A DNA stretch of 45,080 bases, taken from NCBI GenBank assembly GCA_020848055.1, contig JADLBB010000227.1:1-45080 (forward strand). The letters are read 5' to 3'. Each line of letters opens with the position of its first letter. Position 1 is the first letter of the stretch. The notes under the pieces are model-generated. The model was not told the DNA's origin, ran no database searches, and saw only the letters and a program-made list of their open reading frames with translations. Origin of the DNA: Chloroflexota bacterium (lineage in GTDB: Bacteria; Chloroflexota; Limnocylindria; QHBO01). The translations under genes and the position numbers were made by a program. Below are positions 26,083-35,597 of the stretch, piece after piece.

Positions 26083-26497
26083 GGTCGAGGCCCTCCTTGG
26101 CGACGAACTTCGTGTTGATCGGCAGCTTGTGACTGGCGAGGCGCATCGCCTCGCGCGCGATCGGCTCCGAGACGCCGGACATCTCGAACATGACGCGCCC
26201 GGGCTTGACGACCGCGACCCAGTGGTCGGGGGCGCCCTTGCCGGAACCCATGCGCACCTCGGCCGGCTTCTTGGTGACCGGCTTGTCGGGGAAGACGCGG
26301 ATCCAGATGCGGCCACCGCGCTTGATGTGGTGGGTCATGGCGCGTCGCGCCGCCTCGATCTGGCGGCTGGTCAGCCAGCAGACCTCCTCGGCCATCAGGC
26401 CGTAGTCGCCGAAGCTCACGGCCGTCCCGCCCTTGGCCAGGCCGGCCCGGCGGCCGCGCTGGACCTTGCGGTGCTTGACGCGCTTGGGCATCAACAT
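26069..26497 (-). CDS. rplP: 50S ribosomal protein L16
   Basis: 142 residues. MLMPKRVKHRKVQRGRRAG at the start, 'FGDYGLMAEEVCWLTSRQIE', RIWIRVFPDKPVTKKPAEVR and MGSGKGAPDHWVAVVKPGR identify L16. It positions A-site tRNA at the peptidyl transferase centre. It begins two bases after rpsC and overlaps rpmC at its end. An ATG two codons later (MPKR) is a possible alternative start. Confidence 0.98.
   Translation of the reverse strand: MLMPKRVKHRKVQRGRRAGLAKGGTAVSFGDYGLMAEEVCWLTSRQIEAARRAMTHHIKRGGRIWIRVFPDKPVTKKPAEVRMGSGKGAPDHWVAVVKPGRVMFEMSGVSEPIAREAMRLASHKLPINTKFVAKEGLDLGHQ
26083..26098 (-). promoter_or_regulatory. Ribosome binding site of rpmC inside rplP
   Basis: The minus strand reads AAGGAGGGCCTCGACC directly before TTG. 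The site is coding for the last residues of L16 (KEGLD), so the sequence serves both genes. It decides the TTG start of rpmC. Confidence 0.75.
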
Positions 26498-26499
26498 GA

Positions 26500-27315
26500 T
26501 CAGGCCTCCTCCGGCTCAGCTCGCGGCGGCTCGGGCGCCACGACCGCTCCGACCACCGGCTGGGCTGCCTCGATCGCCGTCGCGGCCTGCGGCTCGGATG
26601 CCGCGCCAGTCGTGCGGCGGCGTGCGCGCGTGGGGGCGGCGGCAGCCCGTCGCGCGGCGCGCGGCTCGGTTCGAGCGCTACCGGGCTGATCGCCGAGTTG
26701 CTCGCCACGGTAGACCCACGCCTTGACGCCGATGCGTCCGTAGGTGGTGTGCGCGTGAACGACGCCGTAGCTGATGTCGGCGCGCAGCGTCCCGAGCGGG
26801 ATGCGGCCCTCCTTGTCCCACTCGGTGCGGCTCATCTCGGACCCACCGAGGCGCCCGGACACCTGGATCTTGACGCCCTTGGCACCGGCCTTGATGGTGC
26901 GCTGGATCGACTGCTTGATCGCCTTGCGGAACGCGATGCGCCGCTCCAGCTGTCCGGCCACGTTCTGGGCCAGCAGCATGCCGTCGAGCTCGGGCTGCAG
27001 GATCTCCTTGATCTCGAGCTTGACCTTCTTGTCGGTCAGCTTGCCGATGTTCGTGCGCAGGGCCTCGACGTTGGCGCCGCCCTTGCCGATGACGATCCCC
27101 GGCTTGGCCGTGTGGACCGTGACGGTCACGTGGTTGATGCCACGCTCGATCTCGACCTGGCTGACGCTCGCGTTCGACAGCTGCCTCGCGACCAGCTCCC
27201 GGATCCGCATGTCCTCCTGGAGCAGCGGGGCGTAGTCGCGATCCGCGTACCACTTCGCCAGCCAGGGCTTGATGATGCCGATGCGGAAGCCGTAGGGATG
27301 GACCTTGTGAGCCAT
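26500..27315 (-). CDS. rpsC: 30S ribosomal protein S3 with low-complexity tail
   Basis: 271 residues. The core (1 to about 212) shows 'HKVHPYGFRIGIIKPWLAKW', the KH motif VIGKGGANVEALR and 'LGGSEMSRTEWDKEGRIPLG', ending near 'GRIGVKAWVYRGEQLG'. About 58 further residues are rich in A, R, E and P (first basic, then acidic) and look disordered. S3 lines the mRNA entry tunnel and has helicase activity with S4 and S5. The tail might reach mRNA or partner proteins. It lies two bases after rplV. Confidence 0.97.
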   Translation of the reverse strand: MAHKVHPYGFRIGIIKPWLAKWYADRDYAPLLQEDMRIRELVARQLSNASVSQVEIERGINHVTVTVHTAKPGIVIGKGGANVEALRTNIGKLTDKKVKLEIKEILQPELDGMLLAQNVAGQLERRIAFRKAIKQSIQRTIKAGAKGVKIQVSGRLGGSEMSRTEWDKEGRIPLGTLRADISYGVVHAHTTYGRIGVKAWVYRGEQLGDQPGSARTEPRAARRAAAAPTRARRRTTGAASEPQAATAIEAAQPVVGAVVAPEPPRAEPEEA

Positions 27316-27317
27316 GC

Positions 27318-27659
27318 TTACGCCTCCTCTCGATCAGCCACGGCGACGGTGATGTGGCTGGTGCGCTTGAGTACCTGGAAGTAGCGACCCTGTGCCCGCG
27401 GACGCCCGCGCTTCAGGGTGGGTCCCTCGTTGGCCACGGCGCTCACCACGCGCAGCTCATCGGCCGACAGGTTGTAGTTGTTCTCGGCGTTGGCCGTGGC
27501 GCTCTTGAGCACCTTGGCCACGTCGCGGGCCGCGGCGTTGGGCAGGAAGCGCAGGATGGCCGCTGCCTCCTCGACCGGCTTGCCGGCGATGAGATCGGTC
27601 ACCAGGCGCACCTTGCGTGGACTGATGCGGATGTGCTTGGCGGTGGCGCTGACTCGCAT
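27318..27659 (-). CDS. rplV: 50S ribosomal protein L22
   Basis: 113 residues. 'ATAKHIRISPRKVRLVTDLI', AGKPVEEAAAILRF, 'ANAENNYNLSADELRV' and 'LKRGRPRAQGRYFQVLKRTS' followed by HITVAV are typical. The loop reaching into the exit tunnel is of normal length, without visible macrolide-type deletions. It starts nine bases after rpsS. Confidence 0.98.
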   Translation of the reverse strand: MRVSATAKHIRISPRKVRLVTDLIAGKPVEEAAAILRFLPNAAARDVAKVLKSATANAENNYNLSADELRVVSAVANEGPTLKRGRPRAQGRYFQVLKRTSHITVAVADREEA

Positions 27660-27668
27660 GGACCCTTC

Positions 27669-27956
27669 CTACTTCAGCGCCGTCGAGCGCTCGGTGGCTC
27701 GCCCGCCGTGCCCGCGGTAGGTGCGGGTTGGCGCGAACTCGCCGAGACGATGCCCGACCATGTTCTCGGTGATGAAGACCGGCACGTGGCGCCGACCGTC
27801 ATGCACTGCGATCGTGTGACCGATCATCTGCGGGAAGATCACGCTGGCGCGCGACCAGGTCTTGAGCACCTTGCGCTCGCTGCGCTTGTTCATGTCGTCG
27901 ATGCGGCCGAGCAGGCGCGCGTCGACGAATGGTCCCTTCTTGACAGAACGACTCAT
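27669..27956 (-). CDS. rpsS: 30S ribosomal protein S19
   Basis: 95 residues from the ATG at 27956 (MSRSVKKGPFVD). The 'RSERKVLKTWSRASVIFPQM' and IGHTIAVHDGRRHVPVFI segments, followed by TENMVGHRLGEFAPTRTYRG, are diagnostic. S19 is in the 30S head and contacts the 50S. The upstream open frame to 28241 is within rplB and is not translated. Gap to rplB is 11 bases. Confidence 0.98.
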   Translation of the reverse strand: MSRSVKKGPFVDARLLGRIDDMNKRSERKVLKTWSRASVIFPQMIGHTIAVHDGRRHVPVFITENMVGHRLGEFAPTRTYRGHGGRATERSTALK

Positions 27957-27967
27957 CTGGCGACTCC

Positions 27968-28801
27968 CTAACCCCGACCGTACCGGCGCCGGACGATCAG
28001 CTTGCTGCTCTTGTTCTTGCGGGTTCGCGTGCGCAGGCCCATGGCAGGCTTGCCCCACTTGGTCTTGGGAGCCATGCCGGTGGGCTGCTTGCCCTCGCCT
28101 CCACCATGCGGATGGTCGCGGGGGTTCATGGCCGACCCGCGCACGGTCGGCCGCTTGCCCATGTGGCGCGAACGACCAGCCTTGCCGATCTTCTGGTTCT
28201 CGTGATCGAGGTTGCTGACCTGTCCCACCGTGGCCATGCACTCGATCCTCACGCGCCGGACCTCGCCCGAGGGCAGGCGGATCGTGGCGTGGTCGCCCTC
28301 CTTGGCCAGCAGCTGGGCGCTGGCGCCGGCGCTGCGCACGATCTGCCCACCACGGCCGGCGACGAGCTCGATGTTGTGAATCTGCGTGCCCAGCGGGATG
28401 CGCGACAGCGGCAGCGCGTTGCCGGTGCGAGCCTCGACGTCGGAGCCGGAGATGACGGTGTCGCCCACGCCCAGGCCGTGCGGCAGCAGCATGTAGCGCT
28501 TGTCGCCGTCGGCGTAGTGCAGCAGTCCGATGCGCGCCGATCGATTCGGGTCGTATTCGACCGTGGCGATCCGCGCGGGGACGCCGGACTTGTCGCGCTT
28601 CCAGTCGATGACGCGGTACAGGCGCTTGTGGCCCGAGCCCTGGTGGCGCACCGTCAACTTGCCCTGGCTGTTGCGCCCGGCACGACGCACCAGCCGTTCG
28701 GTGAGCGGCTTGTGCGGCACATCGGCGGTGACCTCCTCGAACGTCGAGCGGGTCATCTCGCGCAGGCCGGGCGAGGTGGGTCGGTAACTGCGAAGTGGCA
28801 T
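27968..28801 (-). CDS. rplB: 50S ribosomal protein L2
   Basis: 277 residues from the ATG at 28801 (MPLRSYRPTSPGLREM), two bases after the rplW stop. Key segments are 'GRNSQGKLTVRHQGSGHKRL', PLGTQIHNIELVAGRGGQIV and the C-terminal 'RGSAMNPRDHPHGGGEGKQP', which holds the histidine near the peptidyl transferase centre. Length is normal. The large open frame reaching 29311 is a shadow of rplD/rplW. Confidence 0.98.
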   Translation of the reverse strand: MPLRSYRPTSPGLREMTRSTFEEVTADVPHKPLTERLVRRAGRNSQGKLTVRHQGSGHKRLYRVIDWKRDKSGVPARIATVEYDPNRSARIGLLHYADGDKRYMLLPHGLGVGDTVISGSDVEARTGNALPLSRIPLGTQIHNIELVAGRGGQIVRSAGASAQLLAKEGDHATIRLPSGEVRRVRIECMATVGQVSNLDHENQKIGKAGRSRHMGKRPTVRGSAMNPRDHPHGGGEGKQPTGMAPKTKWGKPAMGLRTRTRKNKSSKLIVRRRYGRG

Positions 28802-28803
28802 GA

Positions 28804-29100
28804 CTAGACGGCCTCGAACAGTTCGATCTTGTCGCCCGGCGCGATCGTCACCACGGCCTTCTTCCAGCCGGGGACGATGCCGAGATTGCGGCGACCGCGC
28901 CGCTTCTGCTTGGGCCGCACGCTCACGACGCGCACGCCGAGGACGGTCACCTTGAACTCGGCCTCGACCGCGGCCTTGATGCGAAGCTTGTTCGCGTCGC
29001 GCGCCACGGCGAAGGTGTAGTTGTTGCGCTCGGCCTCCATGGTGCTCTTCTCGCTGATCACCGGGCGCAGCAGGACGTCGTGCAGGCTGGCGGCGGTCAC
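28804..29100 (-). CDS. rplW: 50S ribosomal protein L23
   Basis: 98 residues from a GTG that overlaps the rplD stop by four bases (GTGA). 'LHDVLLRPVISEKSTMEAER', NNYTFAVARDANKLRIKAAV and KVTVLGVRVVSVRPKQKRRG identify it. L23 is beside the exit tunnel and docks trigger factor and SRP. The longer in-frame region up to 29529 lies within rplD and has no similarity. Confidence 0.97.
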   Translation of the reverse strand: MTAASLHDVLLRPVISEKSTMEAERNNYTFAVARDANKLRIKAAVEAEFKVTVLGVRVVSVRPKQKRRGRRNLGIVPGWKKAVVTIAPGDKIELFEAV

Positions 29101-29720
29101 GCGTACACCTCCTGCGCGCGATCGAGCGCCTTGCTGGTGAACACGACGGTGTCGGCCTCCAGCAGGTCCACCACGTTGAGGCTGTCGGCCAGGATGACGC
29201 GGACCTCGCGCAGGTTGCGGCACGATCGCTCGACCCGCTCGTCGCGCTCGGCGAGCACCAGCAGCACCTTCCCGGACGCGCGCCAGGCGCCGAGTCGCTC
29301 GAGCATGGCACGGGTCTTGATCTCGGCCAGCTCGATGTCCTCGACGACGCGCAGCGCCCCGTCGGCGCGCTTGGCGCTCAGGACGCCGCGCAGCGCGCTG
29401 CGTCGCATCTTGGCCGGCATTCGCTGCTCGTAGGTGCGCGGGTGCGGGCCGAACACGACGCCACCCCCCGTCCAGTGCGGAGCGGTGCGCGAGCCCTGTC
29501 GGGCGCGGCCGGTGCCCTTCTGGCGCCACGGCTTGCGGCCTCCGCCGGCGACGTCGCCACGCGTCAGCGTGTTAGAGGTGCCGAGCCGCCGTCCGGCCAT
29601 CTGGCGCACCACCGCCTGGTGGATGAGCGAGGTGTTGATCGGCGCATCGAACAGCGAGGCCGCCAGCTCAACCGAGCCGGACTCGGCGCCTTCGGATGTG
29701 AGGAGTGGAGTCGATGGCAT
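29097..29720 (-). CDS. rplD: 50S ribosomal protein L4
   Basis: 207 residues. Typical parts are 'LIHQAVVRQMAGRRLGTSNT', the tunnel-loop region 'GGGRKPWRQKGTGRARQGS' and GGVVFGPHPRTYEQRMPAKM. L4 lines the exit tunnel, and in E. coli also terminates S10-operon transcription. Here the S10 genes follow tuf without a separate operon leader, so that control is uncertain. It starts five bases after rplC. Confidence 0.98.
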   Translation of the reverse strand: MPSTPLLTSEGAESGSVELAASLFDAPINTSLIHQAVVRQMAGRRLGTSNTLTRGDVAGGGRKPWRQKGTGRARQGSRTAPHWTGGGVVFGPHPRTYEQRMPAKMRRSALRGVLSAKRADGALRVVEDIELAEIKTRAMLERLGAWRASGKVLLVLAERDERVERSCRNLREVRVILADSLNVVDLLEADTVVFTSKALDRAQEVYA

Positions 29721-29725
29721 GCGTT

Positions 29726-30349
29726 CTACTTCGCCTTCCGGACCAGCAGCAGCCCGTTGCGCGCGCCGGGGACCGCGCCCCTGACCAGGATGAGGTTGCG
29801 CTCGGGGTCGATCCTGATGACCTTGAGCTTCTTGACGGTAACCTGCTCGTCACCCATGTGGCCCGCCATGCGGGTCCCCTTCCAGACCCGGCCCGGAAAC
29901 GTTCCGGCCCCGACCGAGCCGGGGGCTCGATGGTGGTCGGAGCCATGGGTCTTGGGTCCGCGGCGGAAGTTGTGGCGCGCGATGACCCCGGTGAAGCCGT
30001 GGCCCTTGCTCACCCCGGTCACGTCGACCAGCTCGCCGGCCTCGAACAGGTCCACGCCGACCTGCTGGCCAACCTCGTACTCGGTCGCGCCGTCCAGGCG
30101 GAACTCGCGGACGTGCCTCGGGTGCTGATGCGCCTTGTCGAGGTGCTTGAACTGGCCGGCCACCGGCTTGGTCGAGCGGCGCGCGGTACCGGCGCCGAGC
30201 TGCACGGCACTGTAGCCGTCCTGCTCGATGCTGCGGACGCGGGTCACGGTGTTCGGGGTCGCCTCGATGACGCTCACCGGGACGACGCTGCCGTCGTCCG
30301 CGAAGATGCGCGTCATTCCAAGCTTCCGTCCGATCAATCCTGCCGGCAC
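29726..30349 (-). CDS. rplC: 50S ribosomal protein L3
   Basis: 207 residues from a GTG (30347-30349) with AGGAAGGA upstream. 'GLIGRKLGMTRIFADDGSVV' and PVSVIEATP begin the protein, and 'GAGTFPGRVWKGTRMAGHMG' lies in the loop that nears the peptidyl transferase centre. L3 nucleates 50S assembly. A 70-base spacer with a perfect hairpin separates it from rpsJ. Confidence 0.98.
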   Translation of the reverse strand: MPAGLIGRKLGMTRIFADDGSVVPVSVIEATPNTVTRVRSIEQDGYSAVQLGAGTARRSTKPVAGQFKHLDKAHQHPRHVREFRLDGATEYEVGQQVGVDLFEAGELVDVTGVSKGHGFTGVIARHNFRRGPKTHGSDHHRAPGSVGAGTFPGRVWKGTRMAGHMGDEQVTVKKLKVIRIDPERNLILVRGAVPGARNGLLLVRKAK

Positions 30350-30386
30350 TGTGGTTGGTTCCTTCCTGCGATGGCGGAACGTCCCT

Positions 30387-30405
30387 CGCTGGCCCGCGAC
30401 GGGCC
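30387..30405 (-). promoter_or_regulatory. Hairpin in the rpsJ-rplC spacer
   Basis: On the minus strand CTGGCCCG-TCG-CGGGCCAG forms a perfect eight-pair stem with a three-base loop. It lies between the rpsJ stop and the rplC ribosome binding site in the 70-base gap. There is no U tract after it, so a simple terminator is unlikely. Attenuation, processing or an r-protein target are options. Confidence 0.5.
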
Positions 30406-30419
30406 AGGCGCAGGGTCGT

Positions 30420-30728
30420 TCACATCTTGATCTCGATGTCGACGCCGGCCGCCAGCGACAGCCGCATCAGCGCATCGACCGTCTTCGACGACGGATCGAT
30501 GATGTCGATGAGGCGCTTGTGCGTCCGGATCTCGAACTGCTCTCGGCCGTCCTTGTGGACGAACGGGCCGCGAATCACGGTGTACTTCTCGATGCGGGTC
30601 GGCAACGGGACCGGGCCGGCGATGTCGGCGCCGGTCCGCTGCGCGGTCTCCACGATCTGCTCGGCCGACTGGTCGAGCAGCTTGTGGTCGTACGCCTTGA
30701 GCCGGATGCGGATGCGCTGCTTGGCCAT
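30420..30728 (-). CDS. rpsJ: 30S ribosomal protein S10
   Basis: 102 residues. 'QRIRIRLKAYDHKLLDQSAE' begins the core, then GPVPLPTRIEKYTVIRGPFV and 'HKDGREQFEIRTHKRLIDII' follow. S10 (NusE) also joins the NusB antitermination complex. It lies only five bases after tuf, so the S10 operon is fused to the str operon here. Confidence 0.98.
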   Translation of the reverse strand: MAKQRIRIRLKAYDHKLLDQSAEQIVETAQRTGADIAGPVPLPTRIEKYTVIRGPFVHKDGREQFEIRTHKRLIDIIDPSSKTVDALMRLSLAAGVDIEIKM

Positions 30729-30733
30729 GGCGT

Positions 30734-31936
30734 CTAGCCGGTTACCTCGGTGATGACGCCGGCGCCGACGGTGTGACCGCCCTCGCGGATGGCGAAGCGC
30801 TGGCCCTGCTCGATGGCGATCGGCGTGATCAGCTCGACGTCGATGTTGACGTTGTCGCCGGGCATGATCATCTCGACGCCCGCGGGCAGGATGATCGCGC
30901 CGGTCACGTCGGTCGTGCGCAGGTAGAACTGCGGACGGTAGCCGGCGTAGAACGGCGTGTGGCGACCGCCCTCCTCCTTGGAGAGCACGTAGACCTCGGC
31001 CTTGAACTTGGTGCCCGGCTTGACGCTGCCCTTCTTGGCGAGGACCTGGCCGCGCTCGAGCTCGTCGCGCTCGATGCCGCGCAGGAGCAGGCCGACGTTG
31101 TCGCCGGCCTCGCCGGTGTCGAGTGTCTTCTTGAACATCTCGACGCCGGTCACGACCAGGTCGCGGGTCTTCTCGTGGATGCCCACCAGCTCGACCGTCT
31201 CACCGGTGTTCACGACGCCGCGCTCAATGCGGCCGGTGGCGACCGTGCCGCGACCCTTGATGCCGAAGACGTCCTCGATCGGCATGAGGAAGGGCTTCTC
31301 GGTCTCGCGGATCGGGGTCGGGATGTACGAGTCGACGGCCGCCATCAGCTCCTTGATCGAGGCGTAGTCCTCGCTCTCCGGATCGGTGCTGGTCGACTCG
31401 AGCGCGCGCAGGGCCGAGCCGCGCACGACCGGGATGTCGTCGCCGGGGAACTCGTACTTGGTGAGGAGCTCGCGCACCTCCATCTCGACGAGGTCGACGA
31501 GCATCTCGTCATCGACCATGTCGACCTTGTTGAGGTAGACGACCAGGCTCGGAACCTCGACCTGGCGCGCCAGCAGGATGTGCTCGCGCGTCTGCGGCAT
31601 CGGGCCGTCGGCGGCCGACACGACCAGGATCGCGCCATCCATCTGGGCGGCACCGGTGATCATGTTCTTGATGTAGTCGGCGTGGCCGGGGCAGTCGACG
31701 TGGGCGTAGTGCCGGTTCGCCGTCTGGTACTCGACGTGGCTGATGGCGATGGTGATGCCGCGCTGGCGCTCCTCGGGAGCGTTGTCGATCTGGTCGAAGG
31801 CACGGAAGTCGGCACCGCCCTGCAGCGACAGGTACTTGGTGATCGCTGCGGTCAGCGTGGTCTTGCCGTGGTCGACGTGCCCGATCGTGCCGACGTTGAC
31901 GTGCGGCTTGCTGCGGTCGAACTTCTGCTTGGCCAT
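30734..31936 (-). CDS. tuf: Elongation factor Tu
   Basis: 400 residues. The GTP-binding motifs are intact: GHVDHGKT (19-26), RGITI, DCPGHADY and NKVD. It delivers aminoacyl-tRNA to the ribosome. The effector region reads RGITIAISHVEYQT, which I associate with Chloroflexota-type EF-Tu in place of RGITINTAHVEY. GAAGGA precedes the ATG. Only one tuf copy is in the window. The gap after fusA is 53 bases. Confidence 0.98.
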   Translation of the reverse strand: MAKQKFDRSKPHVNVGTIGHVDHGKTTLTAAITKYLSLQGGADFRAFDQIDNAPEERQRGITIAISHVEYQTANRHYAHVDCPGHADYIKNMITGAAQMDGAILVVSAADGPMPQTREHILLARQVEVPSLVVYLNKVDMVDDEMLVDLVEMEVRELLTKYEFPGDDIPVVRGSALRALESTSTDPESEDYASIKELMAAVDSYIPTPIRETEKPFLMPIEDVFGIKGRGTVATGRIERGVVNTGETVELVGIHEKTRDLVVTGVEMFKKTLDTGEAGDNVGLLLRGIERDELERGQVLAKKGSVKPGTKFKAEVYVLSKEEGGRHTPFYAGYRPQFYLRTTDVTGAIILPAGVEMIMPGDNVNIDVELITPIAIEQGQRFAIREGGHTVGAGVITEVTG

Positions 31937-31989
31937 GGTTGGTCCTTCGTCGCTCCTGTTGTTGTTTCGTCCGATGCGTTGAGGTGTCT

Positions 31990-34095
<2,106 letters not shown>

Positions 34096-34099
34096 CGGC

Positions 34100-34573
34100 T
34101 CACCACTTGAAGTGGCTGAAGGCGCGGTTGGCCTCCGCCATGCGGTGGGTGTCCTCGCGGCGCTTGACCGCGGCGCCCAGGCCGTTGCTGGCGTCCATGA
34201 GCTCGGCGGCGAGCTTGTCGCTCATGCTCTTGCCGTGTCGCTTGCGTGCCGAGTCGATGAGCCAGCGCATGCCGAGGCTGACCCGACGGTCCGCGCGGAC
34301 CTCGACCGGGATCTGGTACGTCGAGCCACCGACGCGCTTGGGCTTGACCTCGATCAGCGGCATCGCGTTGCGCAGCGCCTGCTCCAGGACCTCGACGCCG
34401 GCCCGTCCGGCCTGCTGCTCGCAGCGGGCCAGGGCGCCCTCCAGTATCCGATGCGCGAGCTGGCGCTTGCCGCCGTACATCAACTTGTTGGTGAACTGGT
34501 CGAGCGTCAGTGCCGTGCCGGTCAGATCCTCGGCGTACTTGGTCTTGCGCGCGATGGTGGGGCGTCGTGGCAT
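34100..34573 (-). CDS. rpsG: 30S ribosomal protein S7
   Basis: 157 residues from the ATG at 34573 (MPRRPTIARKTKYAEDL), four bases after the rpsL stop. 'LTLDQFTNKLMYGGKRQLAH' and 'IEVKPKRVGGSTYQIPVEVR' followed by 'RRVSLGMRWLIDSARKR' are diagnostic. S7 organises the 30S head and E site, and in E. coli regulates this operon through the rpsL-rpsG spacer. That spacer is too short here for such a structure. The longer frame to 34780 is within rpsL. Confidence 0.98.
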   Translation of the reverse strand: MPRRPTIARKTKYAEDLTGTALTLDQFTNKLMYGGKRQLAHRILEGALARCEQQAGRAGVEVLEQALRNAMPLIEVKPKRVGGSTYQIPVEVRADRRVSLGMRWLIDSARKRHGKSMSDKLAAELMDASNGLGAAVKRREDTHRMAEANRAFSHFKW

Positions 34574-34577
34574 GGGT

Positions 34578-34997
34578 CTAGCGGCTGGCCGGCGCCTTGG
34601 CGCCGTACTTGCTGCGACCCTGCTTGCGATCGCGCACACCGGCCGCGTCGAGCGTGCCGCGAATGATGTGGTACTTGACCGCCGGCAGGTCGCGCACCTT
34701 GCCGCCGCGCACGAGCACCATCGAGTGCTCCTGCAGGTTGTGTCCGATGCCGGGAATGTAGGCGGTGACCTCCATGCCATTCGTCAGCCGCACGCGCGCC
34801 ACCTTCCGAAGCGCCGAGTTCGGCTTCTTCGGGGTGCGCGTCATGACCTGCAGGCACACGCCGCGACGCTGCGGAGCGCCACGGCCGGAACTGGTCGTCT
34901 GCTTGAGGGTGTTCAGCGTCCGACGCAGGGCCGGCGCCTTCACCTTCTTGACCGACGGCTTGCGCCCCTTGCGGACCAGCTGGCTGATGGTTGGCAA
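34578..34997 (-). CDS. rpsL: 30S ribosomal protein S12 with insertion
   Basis: 139 residues; the usual length is about 124. MPTISQLVRKGRKPSVKKVK starts the protein, and an insertion of about 14 residues follows APALR (centred on residues 26-40). The core 'RTPKKPNSALRKVARVRLTN' keeps the lysine equivalent to K43 (K57 here). The second decoding loop reads GGKVRDLPAV, so the residue equivalent to K88 of M. tuberculosis is arginine (R102), next to the conserved D103. S12 controls decoding accuracy and is the streptomycin target. It is the first gene of the superoperon. Confidence 0.98.
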   Translation of the reverse strand: MPTISQLVRKGRKPSVKKVKAPALRRTLNTLKQTTSSGRGAPQRRGVCLQVMTRTPKKPNSALRKVARVRLTNGMEVTAYIPGIGHNLQEHSMVLVRGGKVRDLPAVKYHIIRGTLDAAGVRDRKQGRSKYGAKAPASR

Positions 34998-35170
34998 CGA
35001 AGGACCTCTCGCGACGGCGTCGCGTTGCTACTGAGCGGTTGGATGACCTTGGCAATGATCGCGTGATGCCCACGCCGGTCCCGCAGGGGCCGATATGGGG
35101 CTGCTCCCGGGATCGATGCTGGCACCGACCGTGAGGCACACACGAAGGCGTCCCGCAGGCGGGACACCGA
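34998..35170 (-). promoter_or_regulatory. Structured 5' leader of the str-S10-spc unit
   Basis: About 170 untranslated bases lie between the predicted start point and rpsL. Minus-strand hairpins include GTCCCG-CCTG-CGGGAC at 35150-35165, immediately at the 5' end, and CGCGAC-GCC-GTCGCG at 35010-35024 near rpsL. No open frame with similarity is present. It may carry r-protein or stringent control, but no specific ligand site is identifiable. Confidence 0.45.
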
Positions 35171-35176
35171 CAATGG

Positions 35177-35206
35177 AGTATACGTAAAGGCCCGCGCGAG
35201 TGTCAA
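35177..35206 (-). promoter_or_regulatory. Strong promoter of the rpsL superoperon
   Basis: The minus strand carries a consensus -35 TTGACA (35201-35206) and a -10 TATACT (35177-35182), five of six to consensus, 18 bases apart. In this GC-rich genome such an AT-rich pair stands out clearly. It would start transcription near 35170. Confidence 0.85.
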
Positions 35207-35231
35207 TTGAGGCCCAGCCGGTTCGATCTGG

Positions 35232-35260
35232 GTGACGGCCGAACCGCCAGCGACTACCCT
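35232..35260 (+). promoter_or_regulatory. Possible promoter of the small plus-strand gene
   Basis: GTGACG (35232-35237) and TACCCT (35255-35260) are 17 bases apart. The implied start (about 35267) is only a few bases before the ATG at 35272, so the mRNA would be nearly leaderless; there is also no Shine-Dalgarno site. It is back-to-back with the rpsL promoter. Confidence 0.35.
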
Positions 35261-35271
35261 GTTGCCAGTCC

Positions 35272-35571
35272 ATGCCGGCTCCCATCGCGCTCACCCTGGC
35301 GTACCTGGCCGTGAACCTGGCGCTCACGGCCTGGATCGAGCGCGAGCGAGCCGCCGCGCGAAGCGTGCCCCCCACCCTCGCCACCGTCGCGGGCGTCGCC
35401 CGATGGGGTCCGCCGGCGGCGGGCGCCATCTACCTGCTCATCATCGCCAACGATTGGGCCTTCATCGGCTTCGTGGCGTTCTTCTTCGGCGTGGGTGCGT
35501 GGCTCATGAACGGCATGCTGGCGTACACCAACGACCGCCCGGACGACCAGCGGAGGCGCGACCGCCCGTAG
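35272..35571 (+). CDS. Small membrane protein, three TM helices
   Basis: 99 residues and the only convincing plus-strand gene in the window. Hydrophobic helices lie at about 4-21, 48-60 and 62-83, joined by a charged loop (IERERAAARS). The tail is hydrophilic (NDRPDDQRRRDRP) and probably cytoplasmic. It is convergent with rpoC (28 bases between stops) and divergent from rpsL. Nothing lies opposite it on the minus strand, and codon third positions are strongly GC as in real genes here. I do not recognise the family. No ribosome binding site is visible. Confidence 0.8.
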   Translation: MPAPIALTLAYLAVNLALTAWIERERAAARSVPPTLATVAGVARWGPPAAGAIYLLIIANDWAFIGFVAFFFGVGAWLMNGMLAYTNDRPDDQRRRDRP

Positions 35572-35583
35572 GGACGGCCGCGA

Positions 35584-35597
35584 CCTGCGCCGGCAGG
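35584..35597. other. Short hairpin between convergent stops
   Basis: CCTGC-GCCG-GCAGG forms a perfect five-pair stem in the 28-base space between the plus-strand gene and rpoC. It lacks a T tract on either strand. It may be a weak bidirectional terminator. Confidence 0.3.

Noticed and set aside
28804..29529. Long 241-codon version of rplW
   Set aside because: The region before 29100 lies in rplD in another frame, and the L23 family begins at the GTG overlapping the rplD stop.
34100..34780. Longer 226-codon rpsG
   Set aside because: The extra 69 codons are within rpsL and have no similarity; the S7 family starts at MPRRPTI.
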